DNA of 64,000 nucleotides, taken from Streptacidiphilus jiangxiensis. GTDB taxonomy: Bacteria; Actinomycetota; Actinomycetes; Streptomycetales; Streptomycetaceae. Under the pieces are notes generated by a model, which saw only the letters and a program-made list of their open reading frames with translations, ran no database searches and had not been told where the DNA came from. The position numbers and the translations under genes were made by a program. Location: assembly GCF_900109465.1 (NCBI RefSeq), contig NZ_FOAZ01000009.1, forward strand, positions 186,001 to 250,000, read 5' to 3'. This document shows positions 42,887-52,649 of this stretch, in pieces (the stretch's first letter is position 1; each line of letters begins with the position of its first letter).

Positions 42887-45307
42887 TCACCTCGCGGGCC
42901 GGAGGTCGACCCGGAAGGTCTCCCCGGCCCGCAGCGTCGCCTCCGCGCCGTGGACGACGACGCGGATCGGCGCCGCGGTGCCGCGCGGCATCGTCACGGA
43001 GGCGTGCTGGTGCGTGAGCCGCACCGCGATACCGTCGTGCCCCCGGTGGTGCAGCGTCAGGTCCAGCTGTCCGAGTTGCGGCGGCAGCGCCGGGTCGAGC
43101 ACGAGCGTCTCCTCGCGCAGGGACAGGCCCGAGTAGCAGCGTTCCAGCAGGTCCACCGCTCCCGCCATGGCGCCCAGGTGCACTCCCTCGGCGGTCGTGC
43201 CGCCCTGGATGTCGTGGACGTCGCTCGCGACGGCTTCCTGGAAGAACCGCCAGGAGGCCGTCCGGTCGCGGCGGGCCAGCACCCAGGCGTGGACGACGGC
43301 GCTCAGCGTGGAGCCGTGGGAGGTGCGGGCCAGGTAGTAGTCGACGGTGCGCTCCATCAGCTCCGCGTCCACCGGCACGCCGAGCCGGGAGAGCAGCCGG
43401 TGCACCTCGGCGGGCGGGAACAGGTACCAGAGCATCAGCACGTCCGCCTGCTTGGAGGCGCGGTAGCGGTTGACCGTGTCGCCCTCGGCCTCCAGGATCC
43501 GGTCCAGACGGCGGATGTCCGGGTGGCGACGGCGCAGCCCGGCCCAGTCCAGTTCCTCCAGGCGTTCGTAGCCGTCGAACTGGCTGATCACCCCGTCGTG
43601 CAGCGGCACATGGAGCCGGTGCTCGACGTCGGACCAGCGGGCCGGCTCGGCCGCGTCGATCCCGAGCCGTTCGAGCAGCTCGGCACGGCGGTGCCCGGGC
43701 AGCTGGGGGAGCAGGCGCCTGGCGGTGTGCAGGGTCCAGGAGGCCATGACGTTGGTGTAGGCGTTGTCGTCGATGCCGGGGCTCGGACTCCACGGGTACG
43801 CGTCGTGGTACTCGTCCGGGCCCACCACGCCCCTGATCCGGTAGCGGCCGATCCCCTCGTCGAACACGGCCGAGTCGGCCCAGAACCGGGCGATCTCCAG
43901 GACCAGCTCCGCGCCGGCCTCGGCCAGGAACTCCGTGTCGCCGGTGGCCTGGTGGTACTGCCAGACGTTGTAGGCGACCGCCGAGCCCACGTGGTGCTGG
44001 AGGCGGCTGTGGTCGGGCAGCCAGCGGCCCGAGCGGGGGTTGAGGTGCAGCTCCTGAGTCTCCTCGGCGCCGTCGCTGCCGCTCTGCCAGGGGAACATGC
44101 CGCCACGTCGGCCCGTGTCGGCGGCAGCGCGACGGGCCTGGTCCAGGCGGTGGTGGCGGTAGCGCAGCACGGACCGGCTCAGTTCGGGCAGGTGTCGGTT
44201 GAACCAGGGCAGGATGAACAGTTCGTCCCAGAACACGTGGCCGCGGTACGCCTCGCCGTGCAGGCCCCGCGCCGGAATGCCGACGTCCAGGTCGACCGAG
44301 TGCTGCGAGTAGGTCTGGAGCAGGTGCAGCAGGTAGAGGTGGATCGTGCCGGCGCCCTCGAAGTCCGTGCCGATCCGGCAGCGGCGCCACAGCTCGGCCC
44401 AGCGCAGCCGGTGCTCCTTCTCCAGCGCTGTGGCGTCGCCCGCGACCGCGAGCAGGTCGACGGCGGCCGTGGCGGGTTCGGCGGTGAGCCGGTCCCGGGA
44501 GGTGAACAGGGCGACGGTCTTCTCGACGGAGAGGGAGTGCCCCTGACGCACCGCCACGGTGAGCACCTGGTCGACGCGGCCGGGGGTGTCGGAGCGGGCG
44601 ACGAGCGGGGCGGGCAGTTCGCGGTCGCCGGCGCGAAGCCGCGTGCGCGCGGCGAGCCCGATGCGCAGGCCGGTGTCGGGGGTGGCCACCTGGAGCCGGA
44701 CCAGCTCGCCCGCAGCGTCCTGCCCGGTCGGGACGAGGTGCCGGTTCTGCAGTCCCCGGTACCGGGCGACGCCGTCGTTGACGACGCGGCCCTCCAGTCC
44801 GGAGCGGATCTCGACCGTGCCGGACCAGTCGACGGGCGTGAGGTGGGTGACCAGCACGCCCAGGTGCGGTTGGCCCATGTGGGCGAAGACACGCTGCACG
44901 AGGTCGGTCGTGCGCCCCCGGCTGTCGCGGCAGCGGCGCCGCCGGGTGAGGACCGCGTGGCGTAGGTCGAACTCCAGGCGCTGGTCGAGTGCGCAGAAGC
45001 CCGGCTCGCCGAACCAGGGAGTGTCGGCGGGCCCGTCGTCGTCGAAGGCCCGGAACGTGAAGGGGAGCCAGTTCGGGCAGTTCACCAGGTCCTCGTTGGC
45101 CACCGTACGCCCCTGCACGGTGGAGACCGTGCGGTGGTAGACCCCGGCCAGGTAGGTGCCGGGGTGGTGCACACCGTCGGCGACGGACTCGGGGGCGGCC
45201 GCGCGCGTGACGAACCAGCCGTTCCCCACCGCGCACAACGCCTCCCGCAGGCCCTCCTGGGCCGGGTCGAGGCCCTCGAAGCGCAGGGTCCAGGCGTCGC
45301 CGTTCAC
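42887..45307 (-). CDS. GH65 family disaccharide phosphorylase/hydrolase
   Basis: The 806-residue protein has the N-terminal beta-sandwich ([29 protein letters not shown]), the (alpha/alpha)6 barrel ([20 protein letters not shown]) and the catalytic Glu in [13 protein letters not shown], then the small C-terminal beta domain. GH65 enzymes are trehalose, maltose, kojibiose or similar phosphorylases or acid trehalases. With the beta-phosphoglucomutase-like gene at 46540 it would convert disaccharide to glucose plus beta-glucose-1-phosphate and then glucose-6-phosphate. The M. tuberculosis DosR-regulon protein Rv2006 combines HAD and GH65 parts. Start is GTG. Confidence 0.88.
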   Translation of the reverse strand: MNGDAWTLRFEGLDPAQEGLREALCAVGNGWFVTRAAAPESVADGVHHPGTYLAGVYHRTVSTVQGRTVANEDLVNCPNWLPFTFRAFDDDGPADTPWFGEPGFCALDQRLEFDLRHAVLTRRRRCRDSRGRTTDLVQRVFAHMGQPHLGVLVTHLTPVDWSGTVEIRSGLEGRVVNDGVARYRGLQNRHLVPTGQDAAGELVRLQVATPDTGLRIGLAARTRLRAGDRELPAPLVARSDTPGRVDQVLTVAVRQGHSLSVEKTVALFTSRDRLTAEPATAAVDLLAVAGDATALEKEHRLRWAELWRRCRIGTDFEGAGTIHLYLLHLLQTYSQHSVDLDVGIPARGLHGEAYRGHVFWDELFILPWFNRHLPELSRSVLRYRHHRLDQARRAAADTGRRGGMFPWQSGSDGAEETQELHLNPRSGRWLPDHSRLQHHVGSAVAYNVWQYHQATGDTEFLAEAGAELVLEIARFWADSAVFDEGIGRYRIRGVVGPDEYHDAYPWSPSPGIDDNAYTNVMASWTLHTARRLLPQLPGHRRAELLERLGIDAAEPARWSDVEHRLHVPLHDGVISQFDGYERLEELDWAGLRRRHPDIRRLDRILEAEGDTVNRYRASKQADVLMLWYLFPPAEVHRLLSRLGVPVDAELMERTVDYYLARTSHGSTLSAVVHAWVLARRDRTASWRFFQEAVASDVHDIQGGTTAEGVHLGAMAGAVDLLERCYSGLSLREETLVLDPALPPQLGQLDLTLHHRGHDGIAVRLTHQHASVTMPRGTAAPIRVVVHGAEATLRAGETFRVDLRPAR

Positions 45308-45344
45308 GGGGGCTCCAGTTGCCGGCCGGGGCCCTCATCGTCCC

Positions 45345-45362
45345 CGTCGGCCGGGGCCGACG
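45345..45362. promoter_or_regulatory. palindrome CGTCGGCCGGGGCCGACG between divergent genes
   Basis: Two perfect 8-bp arms around GG lie between the GH65 gene (start 45307, -) and the second alcohol dehydrogenase (start 45459, +). The half-site GGCCGAC recalls the DosR/OsdR box but with reversed geometry. Possible shared operator. Confidence 0.4.
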
Positions 45363-45458
45363 CATCTCGGCCCGCCCGGGTGCGGGCTTGCGGGCCCGGC
45401 ACGCCGGGAGGACCGTCGAGGGAGCAGGGGGTCGGCGAGCGGAGGCAGGTGGGCCGCG

Positions 45459-46487
45459 GTGGCCGCAGCAGGACACGAGACGGACGCGTGGGTCGTGGAG
45501 CGGCCGGGCCCCATGGCGAGCGGGCCGCTGCGGCTGGTCCGCAAGGCCGTGCCCGATCCGGGACCCGGCGAGCTGCTCGTCCGGGTCGACGTGTGCGGTG
45601 TCTGCCGCACCGACCTGCACCTCGCCGAAGGCGATCTGGCGCCGCACGGGCCCGGCCGCACGCCCGGTCACGAGGCCGTCGGCCGGATCCTCGCCACCGG
45701 TCCGGACACGGCCGGGTTCGCCCCCGGCGCCCGGGTCGGTGTCGCCTGGCTGGCCGGGACCTGCGGGGAGTGCCGCTACTGCCGGGCCGGGCAGGAGAAC
45801 CTCTGCCCGAACTCCCGGTACACCGGCTGGGACCGCGACGGCGGCTTCGCCCGCCACCTGCTCGCCGACGCGCGCTACGTCTACGCGCTGCCGGAGGACG
45901 GGCGCGACGACGCCGAGCTGGCGCCGCTGCTGTGCGCGGGCATCATCGGCTACCGCGCCCTGGAGCGGGCCCAGCTGCCGCCCGGGGGGCGGCTCGGCCT
46001 CTACGGCTTCGGCGCCTCCGCGCACCTGACCGCGCAGCTGGCCCTGGCGCGCGGTGCCACCGTGCACGTGCTCACCCGCGCCGAGGAGGCCCGGCGGCTC
46101 GCCCTCGAGCTCGGCGCGGCCTCGGCGGGTGGCGCCTACGACGCCCCACCCGAACCGCTGGACGCGGCGATCCTCTTCGCACCCGTCGGCGACCTCGTGC
46201 CGACCGCGCTGGCCGCGCTCGACCGGGGCGGCACCCTCGCCGTGGCGGGGATCCACCTGACCGACATCCCGGCTCTGAACTACGCGGACCACCTGTTCCA
46301 GGAACGCACGCTGCGCAGCGTCACCGCGAACACCCGCGAGGACGGCCGCGCCTACCTCGCCGAGGTCGCGGGCCTGCCGCTGCGTGTCCGGATCGTGCGC
46401 TACCCGTTCGAAGGGGCCGACCGCGCCCTCACCGACCTGGCGGGCGACCGGGTCACCGGCGTGGCGGTCCTGGACCTGCGAGAGTGA
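45459..46487 (+). CDS. zinc-dependent alcohol dehydrogenase, AdhA-like
   Basis: The 342-residue MDR enzyme has [15 protein letters not shown] (catalytic zinc), [14 protein letters not shown], structural zinc [15 protein letters not shown], and a cofactor loop [20 protein letters not shown]. The GFGAS loop and the [11 protein letters not shown] segment place it in the group of zinc-binding alcohol dehydrogenases annotated AdhA/AdhC-like, distinct from the AdhP copy at 40995. GTG 45459 is the first supported start; ATG 45513 is an alternative. Confidence 0.85.
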   Translation: MAAAGHETDAWVVERPGPMASGPLRLVRKAVPDPGPGELLVRVDVCGVCRTDLHLAEGDLAPHGPGRTPGHEAVGRILATGPDTAGFAPGARVGVAWLAGTCGECRYCRAGQENLCPNSRYTGWDRDGGFARHLLADARYVYALPEDGRDDAELAPLLCAGIIGYRALERAQLPPGGRLGLYGFGASAHLTAQLALARGATVHVLTRAEEARRLALELGAASAGGAYDAPPEPLDAAILFAPVGDLVPTALAALDRGGTLAVAGIHLTDIPALNYADHLFQERTLRSVTANTREDGRAYLAEVAGLPLRVRIVRYPFEGADRALTDLAGDRVTGVAVLDLRE

Positions 46488-46539
46488 GGACCGCCGACAC
46501 CGGACCGCGTCTGGGGGCCGGGCCGTCCGAGTCTTCGAC

Positions 46540-47265
46540 TCACAGCCCGAGCAGCTCCGGCAGTTCGGTCAGGGCGCCGACCACGACCTCGGCGCCGTTC
46601 GCCAGCAAGGGCCCCGCGCCCGCGCCCCGGTCCACCCCGACGACCGGCGCGAACCCGCCGCGCCGACCGGCCTGGACGCCGACCAACGCGTCCTCGACGA
46701 CCATCGTCCGACCGGGCTCGGCGCCCAGGCGCCGCGCGGCCTCCAGGAACAGCGCCGGATCGGGCTTGCCCGCCAGGCCCAGCTGCGCCGCCACCAGTCC
46801 GTCCACCCGGGTGTCGAAGAGGTCCGTCAGCCCGGCGACGGCCACCACCTCCGCACAGTGCCGGCTGGCCGACACCACCGCCGTCGGCACACCGTGCCCG
46901 CGCAGGGCCGCCAGCAGCGCCACCGCGCCCGGCCGTGGGACCGCGCCCTCGTGGCGCAGCAACGCGAGGTAGATCCGGTCCTTGCGCTCGGCGAGCCGGG
47001 TCACCGCCGCCGGGTCCAGCCCGCGGAGGTCGCGTGAGGCGAGGAACACCCGCACGCCGTCCTCGCGGGAGCGGCCGTCGACGTGACGCGGATAGTCCGT
47101 CGCGATCTCGAACGGCGCCCGGGCTTCCTCGGGGGTTCCCGGCGGCAGCCCGCGCAGCAGGTCGTCGAAGGCGGCCTTCCACGCCATGGCGTGCAGCGCT
47201 GCGGTGTCGGTGAGCACGCCGTCCGTGTCGAACAGGGCCCCGGCCAGCTCCTCGATCCCGATCAC
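46540..47265 (-). CDS. beta-phosphoglucomutase-type HAD phosphatase/mutase
   Basis: The 241-residue HAD has motif I FDTDGVLTDTAALHAMAWKA (DxD nucleophile), a helical cap with RSREDGVRVFLASR (the substrate-binding region of beta-PGM enzymes), motif II VSAS, motif III GLAGKPDPALFLEAA with Lys, and motif IV VVEDALVGVQAGRRGGFAPV. Mobile-cap members act on beta-glucose-1-phosphate or other sugar phosphates. Near GH65, it likely completes disaccharide phosphorolysis. Start is GTG. Confidence 0.85.
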   Translation of the reverse strand: MIGIEELAGALFDTDGVLTDTAALHAMAWKAAFDDLLRGLPPGTPEEARAPFEIATDYPRHVDGRSREDGVRVFLASRDLRGLDPAAVTRLAERKDRIYLALLRHEGAVPRPGAVALLAALRGHGVPTAVVSASRHCAEVVAVAGLTDLFDTRVDGLVAAQLGLAGKPDPALFLEAARRLGAEPGRTMVVEDALVGVQAGRRGGFAPVVGVDRGAGAGPLLANGAEVVVGALTELPELLGL

Positions 47266-47313
47266 ACCGCCAGTACAGCACCCCCACCGGCAGGACGCGG
47301 CCCGGGGCTGGGC

Positions 47314-47345
47314 CGGTCGGCGGGCCGAAGGGGGCCCGCCGACCG
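47314..47345 (-). terminator. terminator after the pullulanase gene
   Basis: CGGTCGGCGGGCC (47314-47326) pairs perfectly with GGCCCGCCGACCG (47333-47345), loop of 6. It starts 8 bp after the pullulanase stop codon on the minus strand. Confidence 0.65.
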
Positions 47346-47352
47346 ATCCTGC

Positions 47353-49890
47353 TCAACCCGTGGTGAAGACCGTCACCGCCTGGGGGTCGCACGAGTTCCC
47401 GGTCGCGGAGGTGGCGCCGCCCGCGTTCAGCACCTTGGTCCAGGTCCCTGCCGGCAGGGTGACGTTGTAGGCGCCGGCGGTCGGGTTCACCACGACGACC
47501 GTGTCGTACGTCGTCGGCGCGGCCGGGTTCGAGCTGATCTCGGCGACCACGACCGAGCCGCTCACCTGTGTGGCGATCTGGTTCTTGACGGCGGACCAGG
47601 TGGTCAGCCGCAGTGAGGCGGTGGCCTTGCGCAGGGCGATGGCGTCCCGGTAGTAGCTGACGACGCTCGCGTTGGTGATCATGTCACCCCAGTGGATCGC
47701 GTTGACCGTGTCGGGGGCGTCGTAGGAGTTCATCGCCGTGGCGTAGTCGCCGTTCACCACCTTCGAGCGCAGGAACTCGTCGCCCTCGGCGATGATCGGC
47801 ACGCCCTGCGAGGTGAGGATCGTGCCGACGGCCAGCTTGTCGATCGCCCCGGCGGCGCCGGTGGCCCCGCCGGCGGCACCGGAGTACGTGATCTTGTCGT
47901 AGAGGTTCAGGTTGTCGTGGATCGACGCGTAGTTCATGGTCTGCTCGGGGTTGACCGCGAAGGCCGGGGTCCACAGGTTGGAGACCGTGGCCGTGCTGTC
48001 GGCGTCGGTCGGCGAGCCGGTCATGCCGAAGGCGATGGCCGAGGGGTTGCCGTTGTTGCCCATGTAGCCGAGGACGTTGTCGTTCGTGCCGCCGCGGATC
48101 GCGTCACGGTAGACGCCGTTGAAGGCACCGAAGTGCACCGGCGACAGGGCGGGCATGTTCCCGTAGCGGACCTTCTGCGGCTCGTTCGGGTCGCTCGCCC
48201 CGCCGTTCCACGGCTCGCCGTACATCATCAGGTCGCGGTCGGCGTAGGTGGTCTGCAGATAGTTCGCCCACTGGTAGACGTTGTCGTAGTAGTGGACGCC
48301 CGCCAGGTCGAAGCGGAAACCGTCGACGTTGTAGTCGCGGACCCAGTGCTCAAGGGAGTCCTGGATCATCTGGCTGACCATCGGGTTGCCGTCGTCGATC
48401 GAGTCGCCCGTGCCGGACAGGTCGGTCGCGGTGTAGTACTTGCCGGTGATGTTGCCGAACACGCTCTTGGTGTAGGTGTGGTTGTAGACCACATCCATGA
48501 TCACGCGGATGCCGTTCTTGTGGAACGCGTTGACCATGTCCTTGAACTCGCGGATGCGGTCCTCCGGCGCGGTGAACTGCGAGTACTGCTCCTCGGGCAC
48601 GTTGTAGTCCACCGGGTCGTAGCCCCAGTTGGGCACGGTGCTGCCGAAGTCGAACGAGGGCATGATCTGGACGGCCGTGACGCCCAACTGCTTGAGGTGG
48701 TCGATGCCGGTGCTGACCCCGTCGTAGGTGGTGCCGTTCTCGACCAGGCCGAGGAACTTGCCGCGCTTGGCGGCGTCGACCCCGGAGCTCGGGTCGACGG
48801 TGTAGTCGTGCACGCTCAGCTCGTAGACGACCGCGTCCGTGCGGTTGACCAGAGCCGGGCGCGGGTCCCAGGCGCCGTCCGTGGGGGTGACGGCGGCCGT
48901 GTCGACGACGACGCCCTGGGTGGTGTTCGGCACGACCATCTGCGCGTACGGGTCCGGCACGGCCACGCCGTTGACGGCGAACTGGTAGTCCTGGTCCAGC
49001 AGGTTCCCGCTGACCACCGCCTGGTAGACGCCCGAGTAGCCCGGCAGGGTGGTCGCGCTCATCGGGTAGCTGGTGCCGCCGATGCTGACGGTGACGTTGG
49101 AGCTGTCCGGTGACCAGAGGCGGAACGTGGTCGCGGACGAGGTGTAGAGCGCGCCCAGCGTGTTGAGCGGCGCTGTGGGCCCGGCGTTGCTCACCACCGT
49201 CTCCAGATGCGTGGCCTCGTTGTACGAGAACGTCGTGGTGTCCCCGTCGGCCGGCACGGTGAACGGGATGTTGGCGCCGTTTGCGGCGCCGCCCGCGCCG
49301 TAGTTGGTGTTCCAGGACTGCCCGAGGGTGACCTTGGTGTTCCAGCTGCCGGCCGGGATGGCGGTGGTGGACCAGGTGGAGACGCCGGTGCCGTTCGGGT
49401 CCGTCATGGTGGTGTTCGCGCAGGTGGCGGACCAGGTGGTGGTGCATCCCGCCGACGTCTGCCAGTCGCCGGTCGAGGTGACGACGGGCATGGCGGAGCT
49501 GTCGGTGACGACGTGGGTGTCGGGGTCGTAGACGAAGCTCACCTGCTCGCCGCCGGTGGGCACGGTGATGGTGATGTTCGTGCCGCCGGGCGCCCCGCCC
49601 GCACCGTAGTTGACGGTCCAGCTGTTGTTCAGGGCGATCTTGTACGACCAGGTTCCGGCCGGCAGGTTCAGCGACGCCTTCCAGCGGCCGTCGGCTGCGA
49701 GCGTCATCTCCGCCTGGGAGCAGGCGGGTTGCCAGGTGCCGGAGCAGCCGATGGCGGTGTCGAAGGTGCCGGGCAGGCTCACCTGCGTCGGCGCGGCGGC
49801 GCGGGCCGGGGCGGGTCGGGACATCGCGCCGCCGCCGAGCAGCGCGAGCGTCGCGGCGAGGGTCGCCGCGCGCGTGACGGTGGGTCTCAT
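47353..49890 (-). CDS. pulA: secreted type I pullulanase, GH13_14
   Basis: The 845-residue precursor has a signal peptide (RAATLAATLALLGGGAM, cleavage near ARAAA). Two tandem X25/pullulanase-type modules follow (GTFDTAIGCSGTWQPAC.. and GDWQTSAGCTTTWSATC.., each ending SWxxNYGAGG, each with a cysteine pair), then a CBM48-like module (TTFRLWSPDSSNVTVSIGG) and the GH13 barrel with NWGYDP (the pullulanase hallmark), DVVYNHTY, GFRFDLAGV (nucleophile Asp), YGEPW (acid Glu) and IHDN. It cleaves alpha-1,6 links in pullulan, starch or glycogen outside the cell. MalR-like repeats lie upstream. Confidence 0.9.
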   Translation of the reverse strand: MRPTVTRAATLAATLALLGGGAMSRPAPARAAAPTQVSLPGTFDTAIGCSGTWQPACSQAEMTLAADGRWKASLNLPAGTWSYKIALNNSWTVNYGAGGAPGGTNITITVPTGGEQVSFVYDPDTHVVTDSSAMPVVTSTGDWQTSAGCTTTWSATCANTTMTDPNGTGVSTWSTTAIPAGSWNTKVTLGQSWNTNYGAGGAANGANIPFTVPADGDTTTFSYNEATHLETVVSNAGPTAPLNTLGALYTSSATTFRLWSPDSSNVTVSIGGTSYPMSATTLPGYSGVYQAVVSGNLLDQDYQFAVNGVAVPDPYAQMVVPNTTQGVVVDTAAVTPTDGAWDPRPALVNRTDAVVYELSVHDYTVDPSSGVDAAKRGKFLGLVENGTTYDGVSTGIDHLKQLGVTAVQIMPSFDFGSTVPNWGYDPVDYNVPEEQYSQFTAPEDRIREFKDMVNAFHKNGIRVIMDVVYNHTYTKSVFGNITGKYYTATDLSGTGDSIDDGNPMVSQMIQDSLEHWVRDYNVDGFRFDLAGVHYYDNVYQWANYLQTTYADRDLMMYGEPWNGGASDPNEPQKVRYGNMPALSPVHFGAFNGVYRDAIRGGTNDNVLGYMGNNGNPSAIAFGMTGSPTDADSTATVSNLWTPAFAVNPEQTMNYASIHDNLNLYDKITYSGAAGGATGAAGAIDKLAVGTILTSQGVPIIAEGDEFLRSKVVNGDYATAMNSYDAPDTVNAIHWGDMITNASVVSYYRDAIALRKATASLRLTTWSAVKNQIATQVSGSVVVAEISSNPAAPTTYDTVVVVNPTAGAYNVTLPAGTWTKVLNAGGATSATGNSCDPQAVTVFTTG

Positions 49891-49985
49891 GGGAGGGCGG
49901 CCTCCTGGACGTGCGGAGGCGCCGACGCGCCGGGATCCGCACGGCCGCGATGCCGGCACCTCGGGTGGGGTGGGGGACGGCGACG

Positions 49986-50049
49986 ACGATCTCGCCCGCC
50001 GAGCGGCGCGTCAAGACACTTGCAGAAACTTCTTTGTAACTTGCTGCAA
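49986..50049 (-). promoter_or_regulatory. pullulanase promoter with MalR/Reg1-like repeats
   Basis: On the minus strand TTGACG (50009-50014) and GATCGT (49986-49991) are 17 bp apart. Just upstream lie TTGCAG and CTGCAA elements (50019-50049, with CTTGCAG readable on the plus strand at 50019-50025 and CTTGCTGCAA at 50040-50049). CTTGCAG-type repeats are established operators of the maltose regulator at streptomycete amylase genes. Confidence 0.5.
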
Positions 50050-50080
50050 ATCCATTCATCATCCGCTCGACGCGGACCGG

Positions 50081-50446
50081 TCACACCTTGCCGTCGGCGT
50101 AGAACTTGCCGTAGTAGCCGCCGAGCCGGTCCAGGTAGTCGTCCTCCGGGTGGCGGAACAGCTGCTTCGGCTCCGGTGCGTCCTTGATCTCCTGTCGCGT
50201 CCGGTCGACGAACACCGTCTCCTGCTCGGCGTCGACCCGGGAGACGGCCCCTGCGGGCAGCACCACGTGCTTGCCGAAGTGCCACCGGCCGATGTCGACG
50301 ACGACGTAGGACGCGCTCGGCCCGTCGCTGCTGACGTGGATGATCCGGCCGATCCGCCCGTCGAGCGCCTCGACGTGGAAGCCGACGAGGTCGATGTCGT
50401 CCCCGAATCCGGTCCCCTCGCGGAATCCCCACACCCTGCCGTTCAT
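50081..50446 (-). CDS. PRC-barrel domain protein
   Basis: The 121-residue protein has a PRC-barrel: IDLVGFHVEALDGRIGRIIH and a second strand set SYVVVDIGRWHFGKHVVLPA with AVSRVDAEQETVFVDRTRQE. The C-terminal tail carries LDRLGGYYGKFYADGKV, a frequent ending in actinobacterial PRC proteins. These proteins are small RNA- or membrane-associated adaptors, mostly of unknown role. An AGGCTGGAGG element lies about 25 bp upstream of the ATG. Confidence 0.8.
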   Translation of the reverse strand: MNGRVWGFREGTGFGDDIDLVGFHVEALDGRIGRIIHVSSDGPSASYVVVDIGRWHFGKHVVLPAGAVSRVDAEQETVFVDRTRQEIKDAPEPKQLFRHPEDDYLDRLGGYYGKFYADGKV

Positions 50447-50612
50447 GCTGCCTGTCCCTTCGCTGACCGCCCCCTCCAGCCTGCGTCCGGCCGACCCGCC
50501 CGGCATCTCGGGCCGGGGCCTCCGGATGCAGGGACGCCCCCGCGCGCGCACCCTTTGGTCATCAGCGGCAGCGGATCGTGAGCAAGCCGGGAACAAGCAA
50601 GGAGCAGGGAAC

Positions 50613-51677
50613 ATGACGCGGAACAGGACCCTTCGCCTCGTCGCCCTCGTCCTGGGCGTGGTGCTGATCGCGGGCGCGTTCGTGCTCGCCTTCGTCGTCA
50701 CGCCGAACCTCGTGGCCCGGCTCCCCTCGGACACCAACGCCCAGCGCTCCTACACCGGCACCTTCAAGACGCTGCTGGACAGTCGGGCCGTGGCCACGGG
50801 CAACCTCGCGGCCGCGTTCAGGACGGACGTCCCGCTCAGCGTCGATCGCACCGTCAAGGTGACCGCCACCTCGGGCAACACCGCGCTGGTCGTCGACTCC
50901 CGGACGACCAGCGCCGGCGGTACGGCCGTGGAGAAGACCAGCTGGCAGTACGCCGTCGACCGCAAGACCCTGGAGCCGGTCGCCGGCCACCCGGGGGACT
51001 GGACGGTCGTGAACGCCCAGGGCCTGACGGTCAGCTTCCCGTTCGGCGCGCAGAAGAAGACCTACACCGGATGGGTCCCCGAGACCGCCGGCACCACACC
51101 CGTGGCCTACGCGCGCACCGAACAGCACGCGGGCCTGTCCACCTACGTCTACAAGGCGGCCTACGCCCCGGCGCGGATCACCGACCGTCAGGTCCTGGCC
51201 GGGCTCCCGCTCACGATCCCCAAGCAGACCCTGGCGCTCGCGGCCCAGTTCGGCCCCGGGACGGTCGCGCAGAAGGCCCAGCTCGCCGCGGAGCTGCCGA
51301 AGCTGCCCGCGCTCGTGCCGCTCGCCTACACGCTCCAGGGCACCGACACCTTCTGGGTCGAGCCGCAGACCGGCGTCGTGGTCGACGTGCAGCGTAGTCA
51401 GACGCGCGTCGCAGGCATCGCGGTGCCGGGCGCCGCGTTCACGCCGCTGTTCCCCGTCGCCGACTACAGCTACACCCAGACGCCCGCCGCGACGCAGGCC
51501 GCCGTGCACGACGCGAACAAGGGCACGGACGCGATCTCCCTCTACGGCACGATCCTGCCGATCGTCGCCGGTCTGGTGGGGGCCGCGCTGGTGGTGGTCG
51601 CCCTGCTGCTGGGGCGCCGTGCCGGGCGGGCCGCGAAGCCGGCGGCCCCGCAGGCGGGCCCGGTCGACCCCAGCTGA
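50613..51677 (+). CDS. PorA-family (DUF3068) membrane-anchored protein
   Basis: The 354-residue protein has an N-terminal membrane segment (LRLVALVLGVVLIAGAFVLA), a large extracytoplasmic beta-rich domain (TWVVNAQGLTVSFPFGAQKK-type strands, and YKAAYAPARITDRQV), and a C-terminal membrane helix (LPIVAGLVGAALVVVALLLG) with a short basic tail. This matches the DUF3068/PorA family of actinobacteria, of unknown biochemical role. RBS AAGGAGCAGGG, ATG 50613. It converges with the HtpX gene across a terminator. Confidence 0.8.
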   Translation: MTRNRTLRLVALVLGVVLIAGAFVLAFVVTPNLVARLPSDTNAQRSYTGTFKTLLDSRAVATGNLAAAFRTDVPLSVDRTVKVTATSGNTALVVDSRTTSAGGTAVEKTSWQYAVDRKTLEPVAGHPGDWTVVNAQGLTVSFPFGAQKKTYTGWVPETAGTTPVAYARTEQHAGLSTYVYKAAYAPARITDRQVLAGLPLTIPKQTLALAAQFGPGTVAQKAQLAAELPKLPALVPLAYTLQGTDTFWVEPQTGVVVDVQRSQTRVAGIAVPGAAFTPLFPVADYSYTQTPAATQAAVHDANKGTDAISLYGTILPIVAGLVGAALVVVALLLGRRAGRAAKPAAPQAGPVDPS

Positions 51678-51679
51678 GC

Positions 51680-51704
51680 CTGACGCGTGGGACTGTCGCG
51701 TCAG
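51680..51704. terminator. bidirectional terminator between convergent genes
   Basis: CTGACGCG (51680-51687) pairs with CGCGTCAG (51697-51704). It overlaps the HtpX stop codon and follows the PorA-like stop. Confidence 0.5.
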
Positions 51705-52609
51705 TCGGCCGGCTCGCCCAGCTCCTTCGAGAGCCGGGCGAGCGCGTCGAGGCGCTTCTGCAGGCTCGGGTGCGTGGAGAAGGCGGCGACCAGCGGGGAG
51801 TCCTCGGACAGCGCCGGGGTGAAGAAGAACGCGTTGAACGCCTGCGCGGTGCGCAGGTCCTGGCTGGGAATCCGGGCGATGTCCCCGCTCACCTTGACCA
51901 GCGCGGAGGCCAGCGCCGAAGGACGCCCCGTCAGTTGGGCGGCCGAGCGGTCCGCGGCCAGCTCCCGGTAGCGGGACAGGGCGCGGATCAGCATCAGGCT
52001 GACCAGGTAGACGGCCGCGGAGACCACCATGACGAGGGCGAACAGCGCGGCGGTGTTCTGGTCGCGTCGGCCCCGGCCGCCGAGCAGCTCGGAGTAGAAG
52101 GCCATCCGGACCATCAGCCCGGCCAGCACCCCGAGGAACGAGGCGATGGTGATCACCGAAACGTCCCGGTGTGCGACGTGCGACAGCTCATGCGCCAGGA
52201 CCCCGTCGAGCTCGTCCCCTTCGAGGCGGCGCAGCAGGCCGCGCGTGACGCACAGGACCGCGTGGTCGGCGCTGCGTCCGGTGGCGAAGGCGTTCGGCAG
52301 GTCCGTCTCGGAGACGGCCACCTTGGGCTTGGGCATGTCGGCCAGCGCGCAGAGCCGGTCGACCGCGCCGTGGAGCCGGGGCTCCTCCTCGGCGTCGACC
52401 TCGTGCGCGCGCATCGCGAACATGGCCATGCGGTCGGAGAACCAGTACTGCATCACCAGCACGCCGCCGGCGATGACCACGATCAGCACCACCGACTTCA
52501 GCAGCAGCACCAGCGCGGCGACGAACGCGCCGTAGACCAGGGCGAGCAGCACCAGGACCACGACCATCCGCGCGGTCAGCTGCCGGTCGGGAGCGAATCG
52601 TGAGCGCAC
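51701..52609 (-). CDS. htpX: HtpX-like membrane zinc metalloprotease
   Basis: The 302-residue M48 peptidase has two N-terminal membrane segments (MVVVLVLLALVYGAFVAALV..), the zinc motif LAHELSHVAHRD (HExxH), two further membrane segments and the third-ligand motif SRYRELAADRSAA, then FSTHPSLQKRLDALARLSKE. It degrades misfolded membrane proteins. A GTG at 52618 is also in frame; the GTG at 52609 has the better AGGAGG spacing. It lies just downstream of the PspA gene, a typical membrane-stress pair. Confidence 0.88.
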   Translation of the reverse strand: MRSRFAPDRQLTARMVVVLVLLALVYGAFVAALVLLLKSVVLIVVIAGGVLVMQYWFSDRMAMFAMRAHEVDAEEEPRLHGAVDRLCALADMPKPKVAVSETDLPNAFATGRSADHAVLCVTRGLLRRLEGDELDGVLAHELSHVAHRDVSVITIASFLGVLAGLMVRMAFYSELLGGRGRRDQNTAALFALVMVVSAAVYLVSLMLIRALSRYRELAADRSAAQLTGRPSALASALVKVSGDIARIPSQDLRTAQAFNAFFFTPALSEDSPLVAAFSTHPSLQKRLDALARLSKELGEPAD

Positions 52610-52649
52610 CGCAACCACCCTCCTCTGCCGCTTCCATTGTCCTGCGGAC

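Noticed and set aside
47310-47323. Box-like GGGCCGGTCGGCGG before the HAD gene
   Set aside because: It is the left arm of the pullulanase terminator hairpin (47314-47345), so the match is explained by the stem and not counted as an operator.
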